From the NCBI GenBank assembly GCA_035235625.1, contig CP141142.1:29584995-29648994 (forward strand): a stretch of DNA of 64,000 nucleotides. Direction: 5' to 3'. This document shows positions 22,900-34,875 of this stretch, one piece after another. Source of the DNA: Saururus chinensis (taxonomy: Eukaryota > Streptophyta > Magnoliopsida > Piperales > Saururaceae). Positions within the stretch are counted from its first letter, which is position 1. The number at the start of each line of letters is the position of its first letter. The notes under the pieces were generated by a model, which was not told where the DNA came from, did no database searches, and saw nothing but the letters and a program-made list of their open reading frames with translations. The translations under genes and the position numbers were made by a program.

Positions 22900-24500
22900 C
22901 AAACAGGGTGTCAGAAATCAATGCGGTAAAACCCGCGATCCACGGCGGCACACTAGGGCGGCTGGGAGAAATATCTTACCAACATAAGTGGCGGTGTGAT
23001 CATAGGTCGATGGTGTACTCACTGAAGATCAGCCGGTGGCTAAGACGTGCACAGCCGGCCACAAGACGTCGAAATCGGCCGTGGACAGCACCCAACGGCG
23101 ACGATTTCGGTCAACAAGGCCCACATATGGGCGGAGAGCGTGGGGCAATGCTCAAGAATAAAGGAGAGTTGGAGGACGGCTCTGTGTCAACTCCAATCGG
23201 TGGCCAAGCCATCCGATGATCGGGCGGCGCAAAAGCGGCACCTAAGCCCAAAAGCACACGCGTGGCTACATGCACACTCGACCCAAAGGGCGGGGGAGAG
23301 GGCTGAAATGAGGCAACTCAAGGCCCACAAAAGCCAATAGGGCTAAGGCCCTAGCGGTGGCCAATCTAAGTGGCGACATCACTGATTGCCACCCACAACC
23401 AATACCCATGGTGTGGGCGGCTGTGCATCTCGCATGACAGAGAGCAAGGGGAGGGTTCACGGTCGAGCAAAGGCTATGAGGCTGTCACTGGCTAAGGCCT
23501 GAGCAGGTGAACTCATCCACCTTCGGTCATAGTAAGTCATACAAATTCTTGCCCGAGGTCGTCCGGTATCGACGGCGTAAAATGGGCAAGAGGGGTCAAC
23601 AACACACATGCCGGTAAGGCGGAACTAGCTGCAACTACGGGCCGCAAGGCTGAACAAGGCCCGAAGGGGTGGCCCATTGGCATCACCGGGCTGGGGCGGA
23701 GCCGAACTAAGGTCCGCTAAATCAAATCCGGCATCCGACTAATAACGTCAGTCACAACGTCCAAAATGGACGTAGACCAAATATAGGGGACGACCGGGGA
23801 AAACCCATAAGGGCGGAGCGGCCATGGGGGCGGCAGAGCTGGCTGGGGGTCAGCCTTGCGGTCACTGGATCGCGGCTGGCCGGACGGAGGCCGAGCGGAG
23901 CCGTCTTCGGCCAAAGGCAGCAATTCCCGGCGCCGGTAGTCCCAAACACATGGACCAAACGAAACAAAGGCTCGGAAGGTCTGGTCGGAGGGAGGATGGA
24001 GGCGAAATCGGCCAGGGAGAGGTGGCTCAATCACTTCGCTGGACCAAGGCCGGGCCGGACGGAGCATAGCCGGCCGTGGCTCGCCGCCGGCGGCCCCAAT
24101 TCGTCCAAAACAGAGTCCGGCTAAAACAGGGCAGTGGAGAGAAAGGGTGCGGGACGGCGGAGAAGAGGCTGTTCGGGGCCGGGGGGAGTGTCCTCCCACC
24201 GTCACCGGCCCATGGCGGAACCATGGGCGGCTGGCCGGCCCTCGCCGGCTCACGGCGGCGGCGGAATCGCAATTCACAGACAGAGGGAGGCTAATCGGAA
24301 AAGAGGGCGGCGCGGCCATGGGCGGCCGGGGCAGTGGCCCCTCGGCGTCGCACTGCCGGGGCGGAGCCTGTGCCGGCGTCCTGCAGCCTGCTGGCAGCCG
24401 GCAGGGACAGAGAACAGACTAGAAGGGGGGGGCGGTGCACTGTTCATCGCCCAGGAGGTTCTGGATCGGGCGGGCGATCTTGATCCTCTTTTTCCTTTTT
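22900..24500 (-). other. GC-rich non-coding block of the family A LTR
   Basis: Strongly GC-rich with a tendency to GCCGGCC, CGGCGG and GGGGCGG. Long frames on both strands (for example 23717-24319 minus) have Ala/Arg/Pro/Gly bias, no domain, and are not conserved in frame in copy 2 (56640-58400). I see no gene. The block is probably the 5' part of the LTR when read on the minus strand. Confidence 0.7.
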
Positions 24501-24757
24501 ATTTTTTTCCTTTTTCCTTTTTCCAAACATATCCCCAACGCACGTTAACCCACTGGTTACGCGTCAAACCTCCAAAATTCGCGTCGAAAGTGCGCAACGA
24601 GGCCTGTGGCCCGCGACTAAGCCCCACACCCGACTCTACATGTATAAATACGGGGAAAATACACAAATACACATACGCTGAACCATCACATTTTCCTGTA
24701 GAAAATGACCAGGAAAATCACAGAAAATCGTAGAAAAAGCAGGGACCTTACAAGACA

Positions 24758-26169
24758 TTACTAATGTATCCATAGAAGCCTCAGGTCTTTATGACCATTG
24801 ACTCCCTCAAACATCTGAAACTTAGACTAAATTATTTTCATCCAGTCAAGTATCCACTCAACCATGTGGGTCCTCTTCACCTTGTGAATCGACCCACTAA
24901 ATAGCTCATCCATTGAGCTATGACTCAGAGAACATCCCAAAATCACCCTCGGTTCATTTACCAAGGTCAAATTCTATGTCAAGGCCCCGTTCACTCCATG
25001 AACTGGTCCCAACCCTAAAGAGGGTATTTTAGTCATTATCTTGATTAGATGTTCTCCTTCCAAACCAACAGCATCCCATGTCTCTTGATTAATCTTCATT
25101 AATCTTAAGTTACTGATATAAATCAATGCATTAATATCAAAAGCATGCATGAGCATAAATAATCATGCAATCATACAAATGTATAAATAATATACCGAGG
25201 CCCATTACATTCATTTGCAGGGCTAGGGCTCAAAGAATTCAAGCCCGATATGTAAATTAACATCTTCCACGAGTGACATATAAAACACTCTAGTCGATCG
25301 GTGCACTCGGTTGCAGACACTTGAAATACGTTGCTTTAAACCTAAAAATTAGGGTTCTACCCCTTATTTCTCATGACACTACGACCCGACAAGGTCTTCG
25401 TGTCACTTCCTGGTCATGCTCCTTCCTTTTGAAGTCATTTATAGGGTACTCTACCTCTTAATTCACTAGGTCATTTGTTTCGATAGAAACAGATTATATT
25501 GCCCCTAAGGGCATTAGGGTAATTTTACCACCTAAGGTATGATACCCTCCCTTGGGTCATTCTAGTCATTTTACTACCCCTTTATTGATTTAAGTTATTG
25601 ACCTCTCACAAGGCTCCACTCTCAGACCGACTCACGCTTCCATTCACACGAATGTGGGCGGGTCCACCCTAAGGGGTATTTCTATCATTTGGTTTAAGGG
25701 CTTACTAACATCTAATGGGTCCAAAATTCAACTCAAGGGTACTACTAGGCTTCATAGCCTATGTTAATTTTCTTGGCATGTGACGGGGTCGTGAACCCCT
25801 TGAACCGACCCAGGTTTTGACTAATAGTTTATAATTAACCCTAGGGGCAAAATGGTCAATTATACTATCACTGTAATTTTTCCTCACCAAACGGTTTAGC
25901 CTATAATTAGGTTACCCATTAAAATCTCACTGAGAATTTTCCTAGTTTTTAGATCCACTCATAGGCCCCTGAACCAGAGCTTGAACTCGGGTAAGTTAAC
26001 ATTATACGATAATTAACTAGTAGGGGTAAAAAGGTCATTTCACAGTTTCTGGGATTTTTCCCTTAGCAAAAACTCCGTCAAAATAATCCAAAACCTCTCC
26101 AGATACATGAATATTTTTCTAGAATTTATTTAACACTTTTAGCCCCCTGAACCGGACCCAGTTCACTCC
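24758..26169 (-). other. Family B LTR, middle part, no gene
   Basis: Moderately AT-rich DNA with repeated short phrases such as GGTCATTTTAC, CTAGGGGCAAAATGGTCA and TAGGGGTAAAAAGGTCATTT, a style common in plant gypsy LTRs. No coding motif, array or hairpin was recognised. Confidence 0.55.
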
Positions 26170-27316
26170 CTTCTCTCTTCTTTTTTTTTAAACCGACCCG
26201 GACCTGTTCGGTTTGGGTCGACGACCAGCAACGCGGGTCGTCATCCCCGCGCCCGGCCAGTGGCGGAAATGCCCCTGGCGGTGCCGCCACTGGTCACCAC
26301 CGTGGGGCGGCGGGCTAGGGTCCACCGGATCGCCGCCAAGCGGCGATCACAATGGTCCTGGCCCCCGCCGTCACCCGGTGGTCGGCCGGGGCCAAAATCG
26401 CCGTTTTCATCTTTTTTTTATTTTACTATGGGTAGCGGCAGAAGCCGCCACGACCTGGGCCGCTGCAGCCAAGGCCGGTGGGTCCTAAGCCTGCGTGGAC
26501 ACAGGCAGCACGACCATGGCCGGTGCGGCTGCGACCCCGCCCCCTTTCTTTTTTTTGTTTTGTTTTCAATGCACTGGCCGGCAGTCTGTCCGGCGGCGGC
26601 TGTGTGCCGGAGCCTGGCCTCCATGAAGCCGCCGCCAGACAACTGCTGGCCGGTTACTGGTCGGACGGCGCTGGCCGACCGGTAGCCGGCTCTGAAAATA
26701 ACTATTTGGGATGATTTACATAACATTGTTCATATAAACCAAAGTGCAATGCAGAGATATGATTTTTAATCAAATTTAATTAATAAAATCTTTATTAATA
26801 TTCGCCAACATCCCTACCTTAATTGCCGATTCGCTGTTGATCCACCGCCATTGGAGCCTCACCGGAGCCTTGCCAGAACTTCGCCTTTTACCCCATTCTC
26901 CGCTCTATTTCAACAAAAGACCCCCGAAAAAGCCCTAATTAATTCTTTTTATAGGCATGAGATTAGGGCTCCTAATCCCATGAGGAATTGGGCCCCAAAA
27001 ACCCAATTTCGGAACAGTAATTGATCGGGCATATATCACAACTTAAATGGACAATTTGAGTGTTCAATTCGGGTAAACGGGTCCTGCACGATATGTTCAA
27101 CTTCAAACGGTCGTATTTCCCTCATCCGGACTCCAATTCGCGCATTCTTGGTGGCGTTTCTCAGCTCTTTCTGTCTACTTTAGATCCATATATACTTTAT
27201 CCACCACTTCTAACTGATGATCAAGTTATTCCCATGATAAGATCAAGGAGTCCTACACCTTAATTTCCACGTGTACGACTTCAGGAATTTAGAAAATTCT
27301 CGGACGTTATAGATAT

Positions 27317-28680
27317 TTTTCTTTCCTATTTTTCTTTTAGGATGTTTTAGAGTATTTTTTGTTATGTATTGTGTTTTCTTTTCTTTTAAGTGAGTTTTAT
27401 CGCTTATTTTCTTTTAAAAGCATATGTCTAACTTTAAAGAGATCAATTTCGTGAAGAAAGTTCAAGTAATTTATTAAGTGATGAAAATGATTGAGTAATT
27501 TCTATTTTATTTTCTTTATCTTGGATAATTGTGCTTATATTTTTAAATCATATTTCACACACTTGAAACTTGTAGGAATATAATTTTATGATTTATTACT
27601 TGTAATCTTAGTGGAATATCTTCAATTGAGCATATTTTTGAAAAACTTGACAATTGAGTAATTTTTAATATTTTATGATAGATCTTTATGCTTAACTTTT
27701 ATTTGAAAATTTTTTTTTGGGTTAAGTGTATAATGAAAAAAAAATGAAAAAAAAAGTTGAAGAAAAAAATATAGATTGAATGAAAAAAAAGTAAAGGTTT
27801 GTTTCTCTTATTACTGAGTAACCGGACCTTTTGCCTAGGCAAGTATAAGGGATCGCGTCAAAAGGTGAAAAGTTGAGATAAATTCTTTTATAACTTGTTT
27901 GGTTTTGTAGTCTTTATAGTTCAAGTTATTAAGCTAGAGGGGTGTTTCAACACCTAGTGCCTTGAGCCAACTAGATTAGGGACACTGGCCTAACGCTTGT
28001 TACATGGACTATTTAGAAAGCTTAATAAAACTAAGTATTGCAAAAGTCATGTTTTAAGGTATATTATGCTCTTATTCCCTGAATTTAATTGAAATTTGAA
28101 GGCTATTACGTGAAGGTTTATTATGAGATGTTAAGGATGAAAGATTGTCATTGTTATATTTTTGAGTTAATGAACTTTAATGAACTTGATTAATAGGTCA
28201 CATAAGATATACTGGTTAATAAAGAATAAAATTGTATGAGTACAAAGTTTCGACACTTTATGTTTTTAAAATGTATATATATAGTTGCACAATTATTTCT
28301 AAGATGAGTTTATAGAATGGATTATTCCTTACTTGATAGTGATCAGATCAAAATTGTTTACTTCTTTCAAGTATTTGTGGTTGGTTCCTTTTAAAAATAG
28401 TTATGTATTTTTAAGAGAAGATTGTTTTTAGAAATTTTGTTTTCTTATTATTTTTTTATTTTTTTCCTAAGTTTAGATGTTTGTGGGTATCATTACTGCA
28501 AACCCTCACGAGGCACAACTCGTCCAACTAGGGACACCTAGGGGTTTAAAGGCTTGTTGCATACGTTAAATGCAATTGTGATTCCCTATGAAAGTGGTAT
28601 TTATTTATTTTTCTAGATTAGTTATTTTATTTTATTTTTGTTTTGCTCAAGGACTAGCAAAATATAGGTTTGGGGGTATT
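27317..28680 (+). other. Athila 3' untranslated region, second part, and polypurine tract
   Basis: T-rich, non-coding DNA typical of the long 3' region of Athila elements. Two similar phrases, GTGTTTCAACACCTAGTGCC with the following GGGACACTGGCC (27942-27994) and the GGGACACCTAGGGG text (28530-28550), are decayed internal repeats. A G-rich tract TTTGGGGGTATT (28669-28680) is the likely polypurine primer immediately before the 3' LTR. Confidence 0.65.
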
Positions 28681-30070
28681 TGATAAGTATGAAATGTATA
28701 TCTATTTTATATGCCTTTTGACCTTATTTGCTAGTATAGATTAGGTTAATTTAGTATTAGTTATGGTTTATTTAGATTAAGATAGTTACTAATATTTTAG
28801 TTTGATTATTAATTAATTTTAGAAGTTATTAGTAGTTTAGGCATTCTTCATGTTTAAAATATGATATTTTATATTTTGTTAGAAAATTACGCTTATCGAG
28901 GTACTTGGGCGATGTTTAGAATAATTCAAAATAGTCTTGACATGCTTCAAAGTGATTTGGATAACTTTTCGGAGTTATAAAGAAGTTGAAAATTAATATG
29001 GACATGAAAGGAAGAGCTTAATGAACAAAAAATGAACTATCCAGATTGCAGAAATAGTATAGCAGATCGAACAGGGCGTTTTTAGGATCAAATTGGTAAA
29101 CGTGAATTTGGAGAAAAATGCAGCATAAGGGGTCAAACGGGAATGCAGGGCGATCGATTGGGATAACATGCAGTTTCCTAGTTTAAGCCAATTTTCAATC
29201 CTTTTCGTTTTAAACTTCTTCCTACGGCTCTTATGCCTATATAAAAACATATTTGGCTCAAAATTAAAGGATTCTAGTAGATTTTCTGAAGAGAAAAAGG
29301 AAGAAGAAGATGAAAGAGAATTCAAAGCTTTTACTGGAGATTCAAGAGCTTCCTTCTATAATGGAAGGCTAAACTTTTCTTTTACTTAGGAGTTGATGAA
29401 GCTATAGATAAGTTTTAGTTTCTTTTCTTTTTAATTTAGATCTCAGTTGTGAATAATGACAATTGTATGATAAAGATTTCATTTTTAATGGAAGAGTTTT
29501 TAATGTTTAATTAAGTTTATGTTGATTTATTTTCTTGTAGATGATAGATTGATGTGGTTTTGATATTTTTATCGATTCTAATTTATGTGATTTAGATGAG
29601 GTGGTCATGCAATAGTTTTAATGTTCAGATAATTAATGAATTAGATGAGTTATACTATGATTAGATGAGTCATGCCTATAGCTAGTTTAGTATAGATGAT
29701 TTGTGCTATTGTCGAAGATAGTTCATGCCATGAATTTAATTAATGATTATTTCTGAAGTAATTCTAGCTTATAGCTGAGAATACTTGTTCATATTTACAC
29801 TAGATTTAGATTAAAAGTTAAGGAATTGTTATGGTTCTATAATGGATTCAATTTCCTAAGTAAATTTCATCATATTAATCTCTTGCTTTTAATTTAGTGA
29901 TTATTTCTTTTGCTTAATTTTAATTTTAAGTTCTTTTTAGTTTTTAATCAACAAATTCCTCTCTTAGATTTAGTAATAATTCATCTATCCCTAAGGTTCG
30001 ATAACCCTTAAATATTTATCCTAGTACAATTATCTTGTACACTTACAAAGGGTTTAATTATAATTGATCA
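28681..30070 (+). repeat. Athila-like 3' LTR
   Basis: TGATAAGTATGAAATG to TTGATCA, 1,390 bp, matching the 5' LTR at 14369-15786. Differences include a short deletion near 28840 relative to the 5' copy and an added AACCCTTAAATATT segment near 30005. TATA box at 29238-29247. Confidence 0.9.
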
Positions 30071-30774
30071 CCCCCTCCCTACGAAGTGGAGGAGGGGCAT
30101 TGGCTGGAGCCCCTCTTCTCCCCCCATCCTATAGTCTGGCCGCTTCCTCAGTTGTGGGTGGTGTGGGGCGTGTGGGGGGAGGGGCTCTGACAGGGGCAAC
30201 CGGAACCCCCCTCCTCCTTTACAAAGTGAAGCAGGACAACGCGAGAATCAGGTGTCGTCCCTTTCTTCCTCGCCCTCCCCCCCAATTGAAGTGGAGGAGG
30301 GGCTTCAGCTGGTGCCCCTCTTCTCCTCCCATCTCTAATCCCCCCAGCAGCCCCCGACGCTAGAGGAAGAGGAGAAGGGGGGCACTGGATTCCACTCCCC
30401 CAACCGTCCTCCACTTCCTCCATTCAAAGGAGGGGCTCTGGCCCCCTCCTCTTGCCGAAGTAGGCGACACCCCTCTCGGTTTATTTTCATTTGTTTTCCA
30501 TTAGTGATGCTTTTAAAAGCATCGTTAATAACTATTTACATTTTTTATTTATTAGCGACGCTTTTGAAAGCGTTGCTAATAATATTTTTTAACGACATTT
30601 TAAAAAGCGTCGTAAATAATATTTTTTAATTTTTTATTATTAGCTAATTTTTTTTAGCAACGCACAAATAAGCTTCACTAATATTTTTCTTAATTTTTTT
30701 TAAAAGATTTTCTATTAGCAACATTTTATAAGGCGTCACTAATAATTTACTATTAGCGACATGTTAAGGGTAAG
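30071..30774. repeat. Right flank of the CACTA-like element
   Basis: GC-rich repeats with GAAGTGGAGGAGGGGC (30078, 30289) followed by TTAGTGATGC / GCATCGTTAA / TTAGCGACGC motifs at 30500-30765 that match the left side of the Athila insertion. A terminal CACTA inverted repeat is not present. The motif DNA ends at a junction with a truncated LTR near 30770. Confidence 0.6.
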
Positions 30775-32383
30775 GGTGAGTTATCAGTATAGATTAGATA
30801 AGTTAAGTGAAGTATGTTGTTCTTGTGGATTAGAGCACTTTAGAACGAGTGTGGTTCCAATTTGGTTGGCTGAAGAATGTAAAGTTGAAGTAGTTTCAGA
30901 TATAATTTTACATGCATAAGTTACATAATATTAACTTGAATTATAAGTAACCATAAGTCGATAACGTTGTAAGTTGAGTACTAAAGGTTTCAATGGATTA
31001 AGTTCCGTGTTTGAGCCAACCAATAAGTAATTAGCTGAGCATCCTTCCATGTCTAGCCGTGGTGTTATCTAGTGGGATTTGATCTTCGTGTTGCATTTTG
31101 GCTTAGACGTTTGATGCTCTATTGAGAGTGTTGTAAGTTTTTGCCGTTTGTGGGCATTGTATGTCTTTCGGCCTATAGATGACACTGTATGTTCTACCCT
31201 ACAGTGGCAATGTAAGATTTCTGCCTAAGATTGACATTGCAAGATTTTTGCCCTTAGTTGGCATTGTATAGCCCCAAAGAGTGGGCATTTGCGCGGTCAG
31301 GTAAATAGTATCATGAATCTACTCTTACTTATTTGATCATGTACCCCAGAGTATAGGTCTACCTTCCATTTGAAAAAGTCCATGGTATTTAGTTGCTCCT
31401 TGGAGATTAAGGTGATGCCCTAATGATATTCATTTCCTTTTCAACGTTGGAGCTTATTACTAGTAATGAGCTTCAGTTATCGATAATATGTGTTCGACAG
31501 AGAGTGTAAGTTGTAGATATCAGACTCTGAGTAAGCTACATGTATAAGATTCTGAGTAAGTGTAAGTGTGAGCTTCTAAGAAAGACTATAGGAGTAAGCT
31601 TCTAAGTACGAGTAAGATCGTACGAATAATATTGTAAGAGCAAAGTCATACAAGTATGTGTAAGTTATATGAGTAAGTATATGATTCTACAAGTAAGTTG
31701 ATAAGACTCTGATTCAGAGTGTAAGTGTAAGAGTATGATGTAAGAGTAAGTGTGAACCCAGCTAGTGTGATGGATTGTGTGTGAGATACTCTGTTTATGT
31801 GATTTGTATTTCTTGCTTCATGTAAAGTTCATTGAACGCATCTATGTATGGACTTATGAAGTTCATTGATTTGTTTTCCCTACTGGGTATGAAAACTTAA
31901 TTCCCTATTTTTAGTCCCTTTGTCAAGAGGCATTTGCAAGTGCGACCAAGAGCTTTAGATTGGACTTTATTCTCTATGGTGGATCGCTCTTCCTCGGCCT
32001 AGGTGTGCTGTGGACTCGTAGTGATGTTATATTATTTTTATGCCATGATCTCATGTATTGAGTAAAGTGAGAGTTCTTTGTGTTATTTTTCTAGACTTGC
32101 GCATATATGTATGACTTAGAACTCAGACCGTTGAACAACTTGTACTTAGAGATGCTTGCGATGTATTTGTTTTTAAAGACTATGGCCATGGCAGGTTTCA
32201 CTTTTATGTTTTTGTTTTAGGTAATGCCCAAGAATGTTAGTTTGGTTGTACAATGGACTAATTTATAAAAATCGTTTTCACATATTTTGAATTTCATTGT
32301 TTCCTTTAATTTACATCAATATTTTGAAACAAAATTTTAGTAAAATTTTAAAGTAAATGCATGAAAAAACTCCAGATGTGACA
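30775..32383 (+). mobile_element. Truncated, older family A LTR (inverted relative to copies 1 and 2)
   Basis: The reverse complement matches the left third of copies 1 and 2. Recognisable landmarks are the antisense of TCCGTCGAACC...AATTCAAGTTTG (30905-31000), the GAGCATCAAACGTC unit (31108-31125), the GTGCCACTCTTGGG units (31190-31230), the block with GGTAAGTAGTATCATGG (31297-31320) and the terminus ending in TCCAGATGTGACA at 32383. The stem-loop position (31889-31910) is decayed. The remaining two thirds, including the GC-rich block, are missing. Divergence is much higher than between copies 1 and 2, so this is an old family member. Confidence 0.75.
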
Positions 32384-32909
32384 CCAGTAGACTCGGCCAA
32401 ACCAATTGCGGCTTGGTTGGACTGTTCGCCACCCAGCCTCCGCCATGACATGCCCAACCAGAACAACCATATTGTGGCTAGTATGGCTGAACCTAGGTTG
32501 AGAAAGCCTAAGAGAAACTAGCAAGAACATGGCTATCTCTTCACGGCCAACTCTGCCAAGCCAGCTACCTCGCTTTGGTTGCCATCGGTACCATGCCGAA
32601 GAAAAATGGGAAGGGAAAGCATGAGGGTAAAAAGATATTGAGGTGGTCATTAGCAAAATATGGGGTGACACATATGAGAGCTTGAGTAATAAAAAAAGTA
32701 TTATTATTTTTTAAGGGGGTAATGACCATTTGTTAACGAGAAAAAACAACATTCTAAAAAAATACATGTATAAGGCGGGCAACGTGAAAGGACGCAAGGG
32801 GACCCACAAGCTTGGTTGACTTTGAAGTTTGACCATCGGTCCCCCATTGCTGCCTTTCAGGCCGCCTGGTAAATTATAAAGCTCAAACATGACAATGAAT
32901 GAAGCACCT
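32384..32909. other. No recognisable gene
   Basis: Mixed-composition DNA with a 107-codon minus-strand frame (32348-32671) that has no family motif and overlaps the LTR terminus. Nothing else was seen. Confidence 0.4.
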
Positions 32910-33807
32910 TGTCACGGGCGCAAAGCTTTGCCTAGCATTCGCACATTTGATGGCCTAGCTGCACCGCGCAACTAACAGCCACTCTCTTCCCTTCCCACTC
33001 GTATGCGCAAGGGAAACACAAACAAAACAACATAACCCAACCATAAGTCCGTCTTGGTGCAAGGGTCTCCACCTAAGCTATATTTATGTCTGCTGAAATA
33101 CAAAGTAGGGAGAGGGCAAGGGCTGATCCACCAGGTTGAGAGCTTTCCTCTAACTCCCTGGTTTGCTGTGTAGGAACAAAATCAATTACTAACCAGCCAT
33201 GGCCGCCCTGCTCTCCCCCTTTTATAGACTCAGCATGAAGCTGGCCGACCTAGTGCTAGTAGGAGTACAAAACCCATCTAAATACAAGAGCCCTCACCCT
33301 GACCAACTCTCAGCCCATAACCAGTCCACCCCTAGCTTAGATTAGGAAGCCTACAAGAGTCTCGTCTTCAGCTAGAGTCCAACGCCATGTTGCCTCTAAG
33401 AGTCCGCCCATCTAAGGAAACCAGCCACTCCGGTTCTTAACCGCCCTAGGAGTGTGGCCAGCCTACATATGTGAGTCCTGTCCATCCTAGGACCTTGCTG
33501 CCCCGACTCTTACTCAAGCTAGGAGTGCAATAATCCTGCATAAGTGAACCCCGTCAGCCTTAGGAGTCCTCCTCTAAGTTTAAGTAGCACCCAACTTCAC
33601 TGAAAGAGTCCTGCCCGTACAAGGACTCCTACTCAGCCTGCTCCGCAAGGCGAGTAGATCATCCGGAACACCTCCTACGCTGTCTCAGCATCCATCCGTG
33701 CCTAAGGGGCTACCTAGACTGTCTGTTACCTAAGCAAACTTGATTATCCGCTGCCAAGTAAGGGGTATCCACCCCCTTTCAGTATCCGTCAAGTTAAGGG
33801 GCTAACA
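32910..33807. mobile_element. 898-bp solo LTR, family E copy 1
   Basis: Starts TGTCACGGGCG and ends GGGGCTAACA, with 5-bp flanks CACCT (32905-32909) and CACTT (33808-33812), one transition apart. The same family occurs at 40537-41422 with its own matching flanks, which shows two independent insertions and not the two LTRs of one element. No coding domain, PBS or PPT. It contains a 'cctaggagtcct' style run of decayed repeats around 33400-33640. Confidence 0.78.
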
Positions 33808-33812
33808 CACTT

Positions 33813-34479
33813 CCACTACCATTAAATTAGCCACTTACTAGAGGAGGGCGATTCAGGCGAAAAAAATCCCTCGAGTCAGAAGATGAGGGCACTTTTTTAT
33901 GATTTCCACGAGTAAAGTTGACGGATCTCCATCGATTATTCCCATATTCCTCCCTTGGCTGAATTGCGAACATCTTTTGATGATTTCCTCCCAGTTACTA
34001 AGGTGGACCTTCATCGTCTCTCCCCCTTCTCTTCACGATTTGTGATTTTCTTCTCAATCCCTCTCCCTCTGGCTTACTCTTCCATCGTCATTGCTCTAAT
34101 ACTCACCCAGTGACCTTTTTAGTTTTCTCATTTTGATTTGCTTGTCAATCAGCTGTTCTTTTCATTTGCATGCCGCTCAACTATTTCCCTTTTTCTTATT
34201 TCATCTGTGCTTCATTTTGAATTCCATCGGCTGATATGATTTTAGAGTCTACCTCTTTTGTCTTTTCTCATTGATTAATTGTTTCTCATCACCCGCCTGG
34301 TGGATAAGGACGTCTCTTTCTATGGTTGATTGTTGATTCCTGCATGGTTTCAGATATGAGCGAAAGCAAAGCTTTACAACTTTTCGGACCCGCCTATCTC
34401 TGGTTGTCTGTAGATTATAGCTGTCGATTTCAGCTCTTTCACTCTATCTAAGGTTTTTCATTTCTGAGTTGTCCTCATT
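33813..34479 (+). other. No confident gene; possible LINE 5' region
   Basis: Pyrimidine-rich sequence between the solo LTR and a LINE endonuclease fragment in the same strand sense. It could be the LINE 5' region or ORF1 remains, but no zinc knuckle or other motif is readable. Confidence 0.35.
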
Positions 34480-34875
34480 TTGTTCTCTCTCACTAGTGCT
34501 TTAAAAATTCTGTTTTGGACCCGTAATGGTTTGGGGACAAAAAGTGCTAAGGCTCACTTATTGAATTTATCTCGTTCTTCATCCCCTCATCCTAATTTTC
34601 TTGTCAGAAACCTTAGCAAAAAAGGATGTTGCAGACAAACTTGCAAGGCGTATTGGATGGACACATTCCTGGGAAGCTCCTTAAGTTAATCATAAAGGTC
34701 TTGTTCTTCTTTAGCATGATGATATTTCTATTGATGTTGTATCCTTTGATTCTTGGTACGTATATTGCGTAAAGGAGATTATATTCAACATTACTTTTGT
34801 CCATGCCTCACCTATTTTATTTATTCAAGAGTATCAGTGGTCCATTATTAGTAACTTATCTAGACATTATTCCAG
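34480..34875 (+). pseudogene. LINE (L1-type) endonuclease N-terminus fragment
   Basis: The segment NGLGTKSAKAHLLNLSRSSS near 34525-34585 corresponds to the opening NxRGLG...L motif of the apurinic-type endonuclease of plant L1-like LINEs. It is followed by a LxRNLSKK stretch (the ET motif is lost) and, after a frameshift, an IDVVSFDSWYV and FVHASPILFIQE block (the family FVYGxP motif region). It ends at 34875 where a copia LTR begins. The catalytic residues cannot all be identified and no RT follows. The assignment is by motif order only. Confidence 0.6.

Larger units (their letters stand above)
20107..24752 (-). mobile_element. 4.65-kb LTR, family A copy 1
   Basis: Forward termini TGTAACGCCCGAG and AGGGACCTTACA, exact target duplication AGACA (20102-20106 and 24753-24757). 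A near-identical copy is at 53786-58642. It contains no retroviral domain, PBS or PPT. Internal structure in forward order: stem-loop (20581-20596), several short-period tandem arrays (20880-21710), a second array zone (22395-22590), then a GC-rich 1.6-kb segment (22900-24500). Stem-loop position and GC placement match the chromovirus LTR of known polarity if family A reads on the minus strand. At 4.6-4.9 kb it is a giant LTR, comparable in size to LARD or Ogre-type LTRs; the parent element is not in the window. Confidence 0.85.
19052..27311 (-). mobile_element. ~3.6-kb LTR (family B) with nested family A copy
   Basis: Forward termini TGTCACGACCCAG and CGGACGTTATA (final CA changed to TA), with a perfect 5-bp target duplication GATAT (19047-19051 and 27312-27316). 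After removing the nested 20107-24752 insert and its duplication, about 3,610 bp remain. No coding domain, PBS or PPT is present, so it reads as a solo LTR. The placement of the GC-rich block (26170-26700) at the right and comparison with other LTRs in the window suggest that the LTR reads on the minus strand. Open frames in the GC-rich block are long because of base composition. Confidence 0.8.
14369..30070 (+). mobile_element. Athila-like Ty3/gypsy element, gag-protease only, with nested LTRs
   Basis: Full-length structure: two LTRs of 1,418 and 1,390 bp, a PBS complementary to the tRNA-Asp 3' end, gag and protease of Athila type, the conserved GCGCTTCTTGGGAGGCAACC block, a G-rich polypurine tract and near-matching 5-bp flanks (CCTCC at 14364-14368, CCCCC at 30071-30075). 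RT, RNase H, integrase and the env-like frame are absent: the protease end (18606) is followed within about 80 bp by the block that normally lies after integrase. It is interrupted at 19052-27311 by the family B LTR. By sequence it is a non-autonomous derivative that would have needed enzymes from a related element. Confidence 0.88.
7605..30770. mobile_element. CACTA-like DNA transposon remnant, host of nested insertions
   Basis: The left end CACTATAACAAAAGG at 7605 followed by repeated TTAGTGATGC / GCATCGC / TTAGCGACGC motifs in both orientations is typical of En/Spm (CACTA) termini and subterminal repeats. The motifs recur at 7605-7860, 11520-14000 and 30490-30765, the outer parts separated by the LTR at 7861 and the Athila element at 14369. 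No transposase is visible. The right terminal repeat was not found: the motif DNA stops near 30770 against an unrelated truncated LTR, so a deletion probably removed it. Class assignment rests on the left end and motif style only. Confidence 0.55.

Noticed and set aside
23717..24319. 200-codon minus-strand frame in the GC-rich part of family A
   Set aside because: Ala/Arg/Pro/Gly-biased composition in GC-rich DNA, open in several frames at once, and not conserved in frame in the near-identical copy at 56640-58400.
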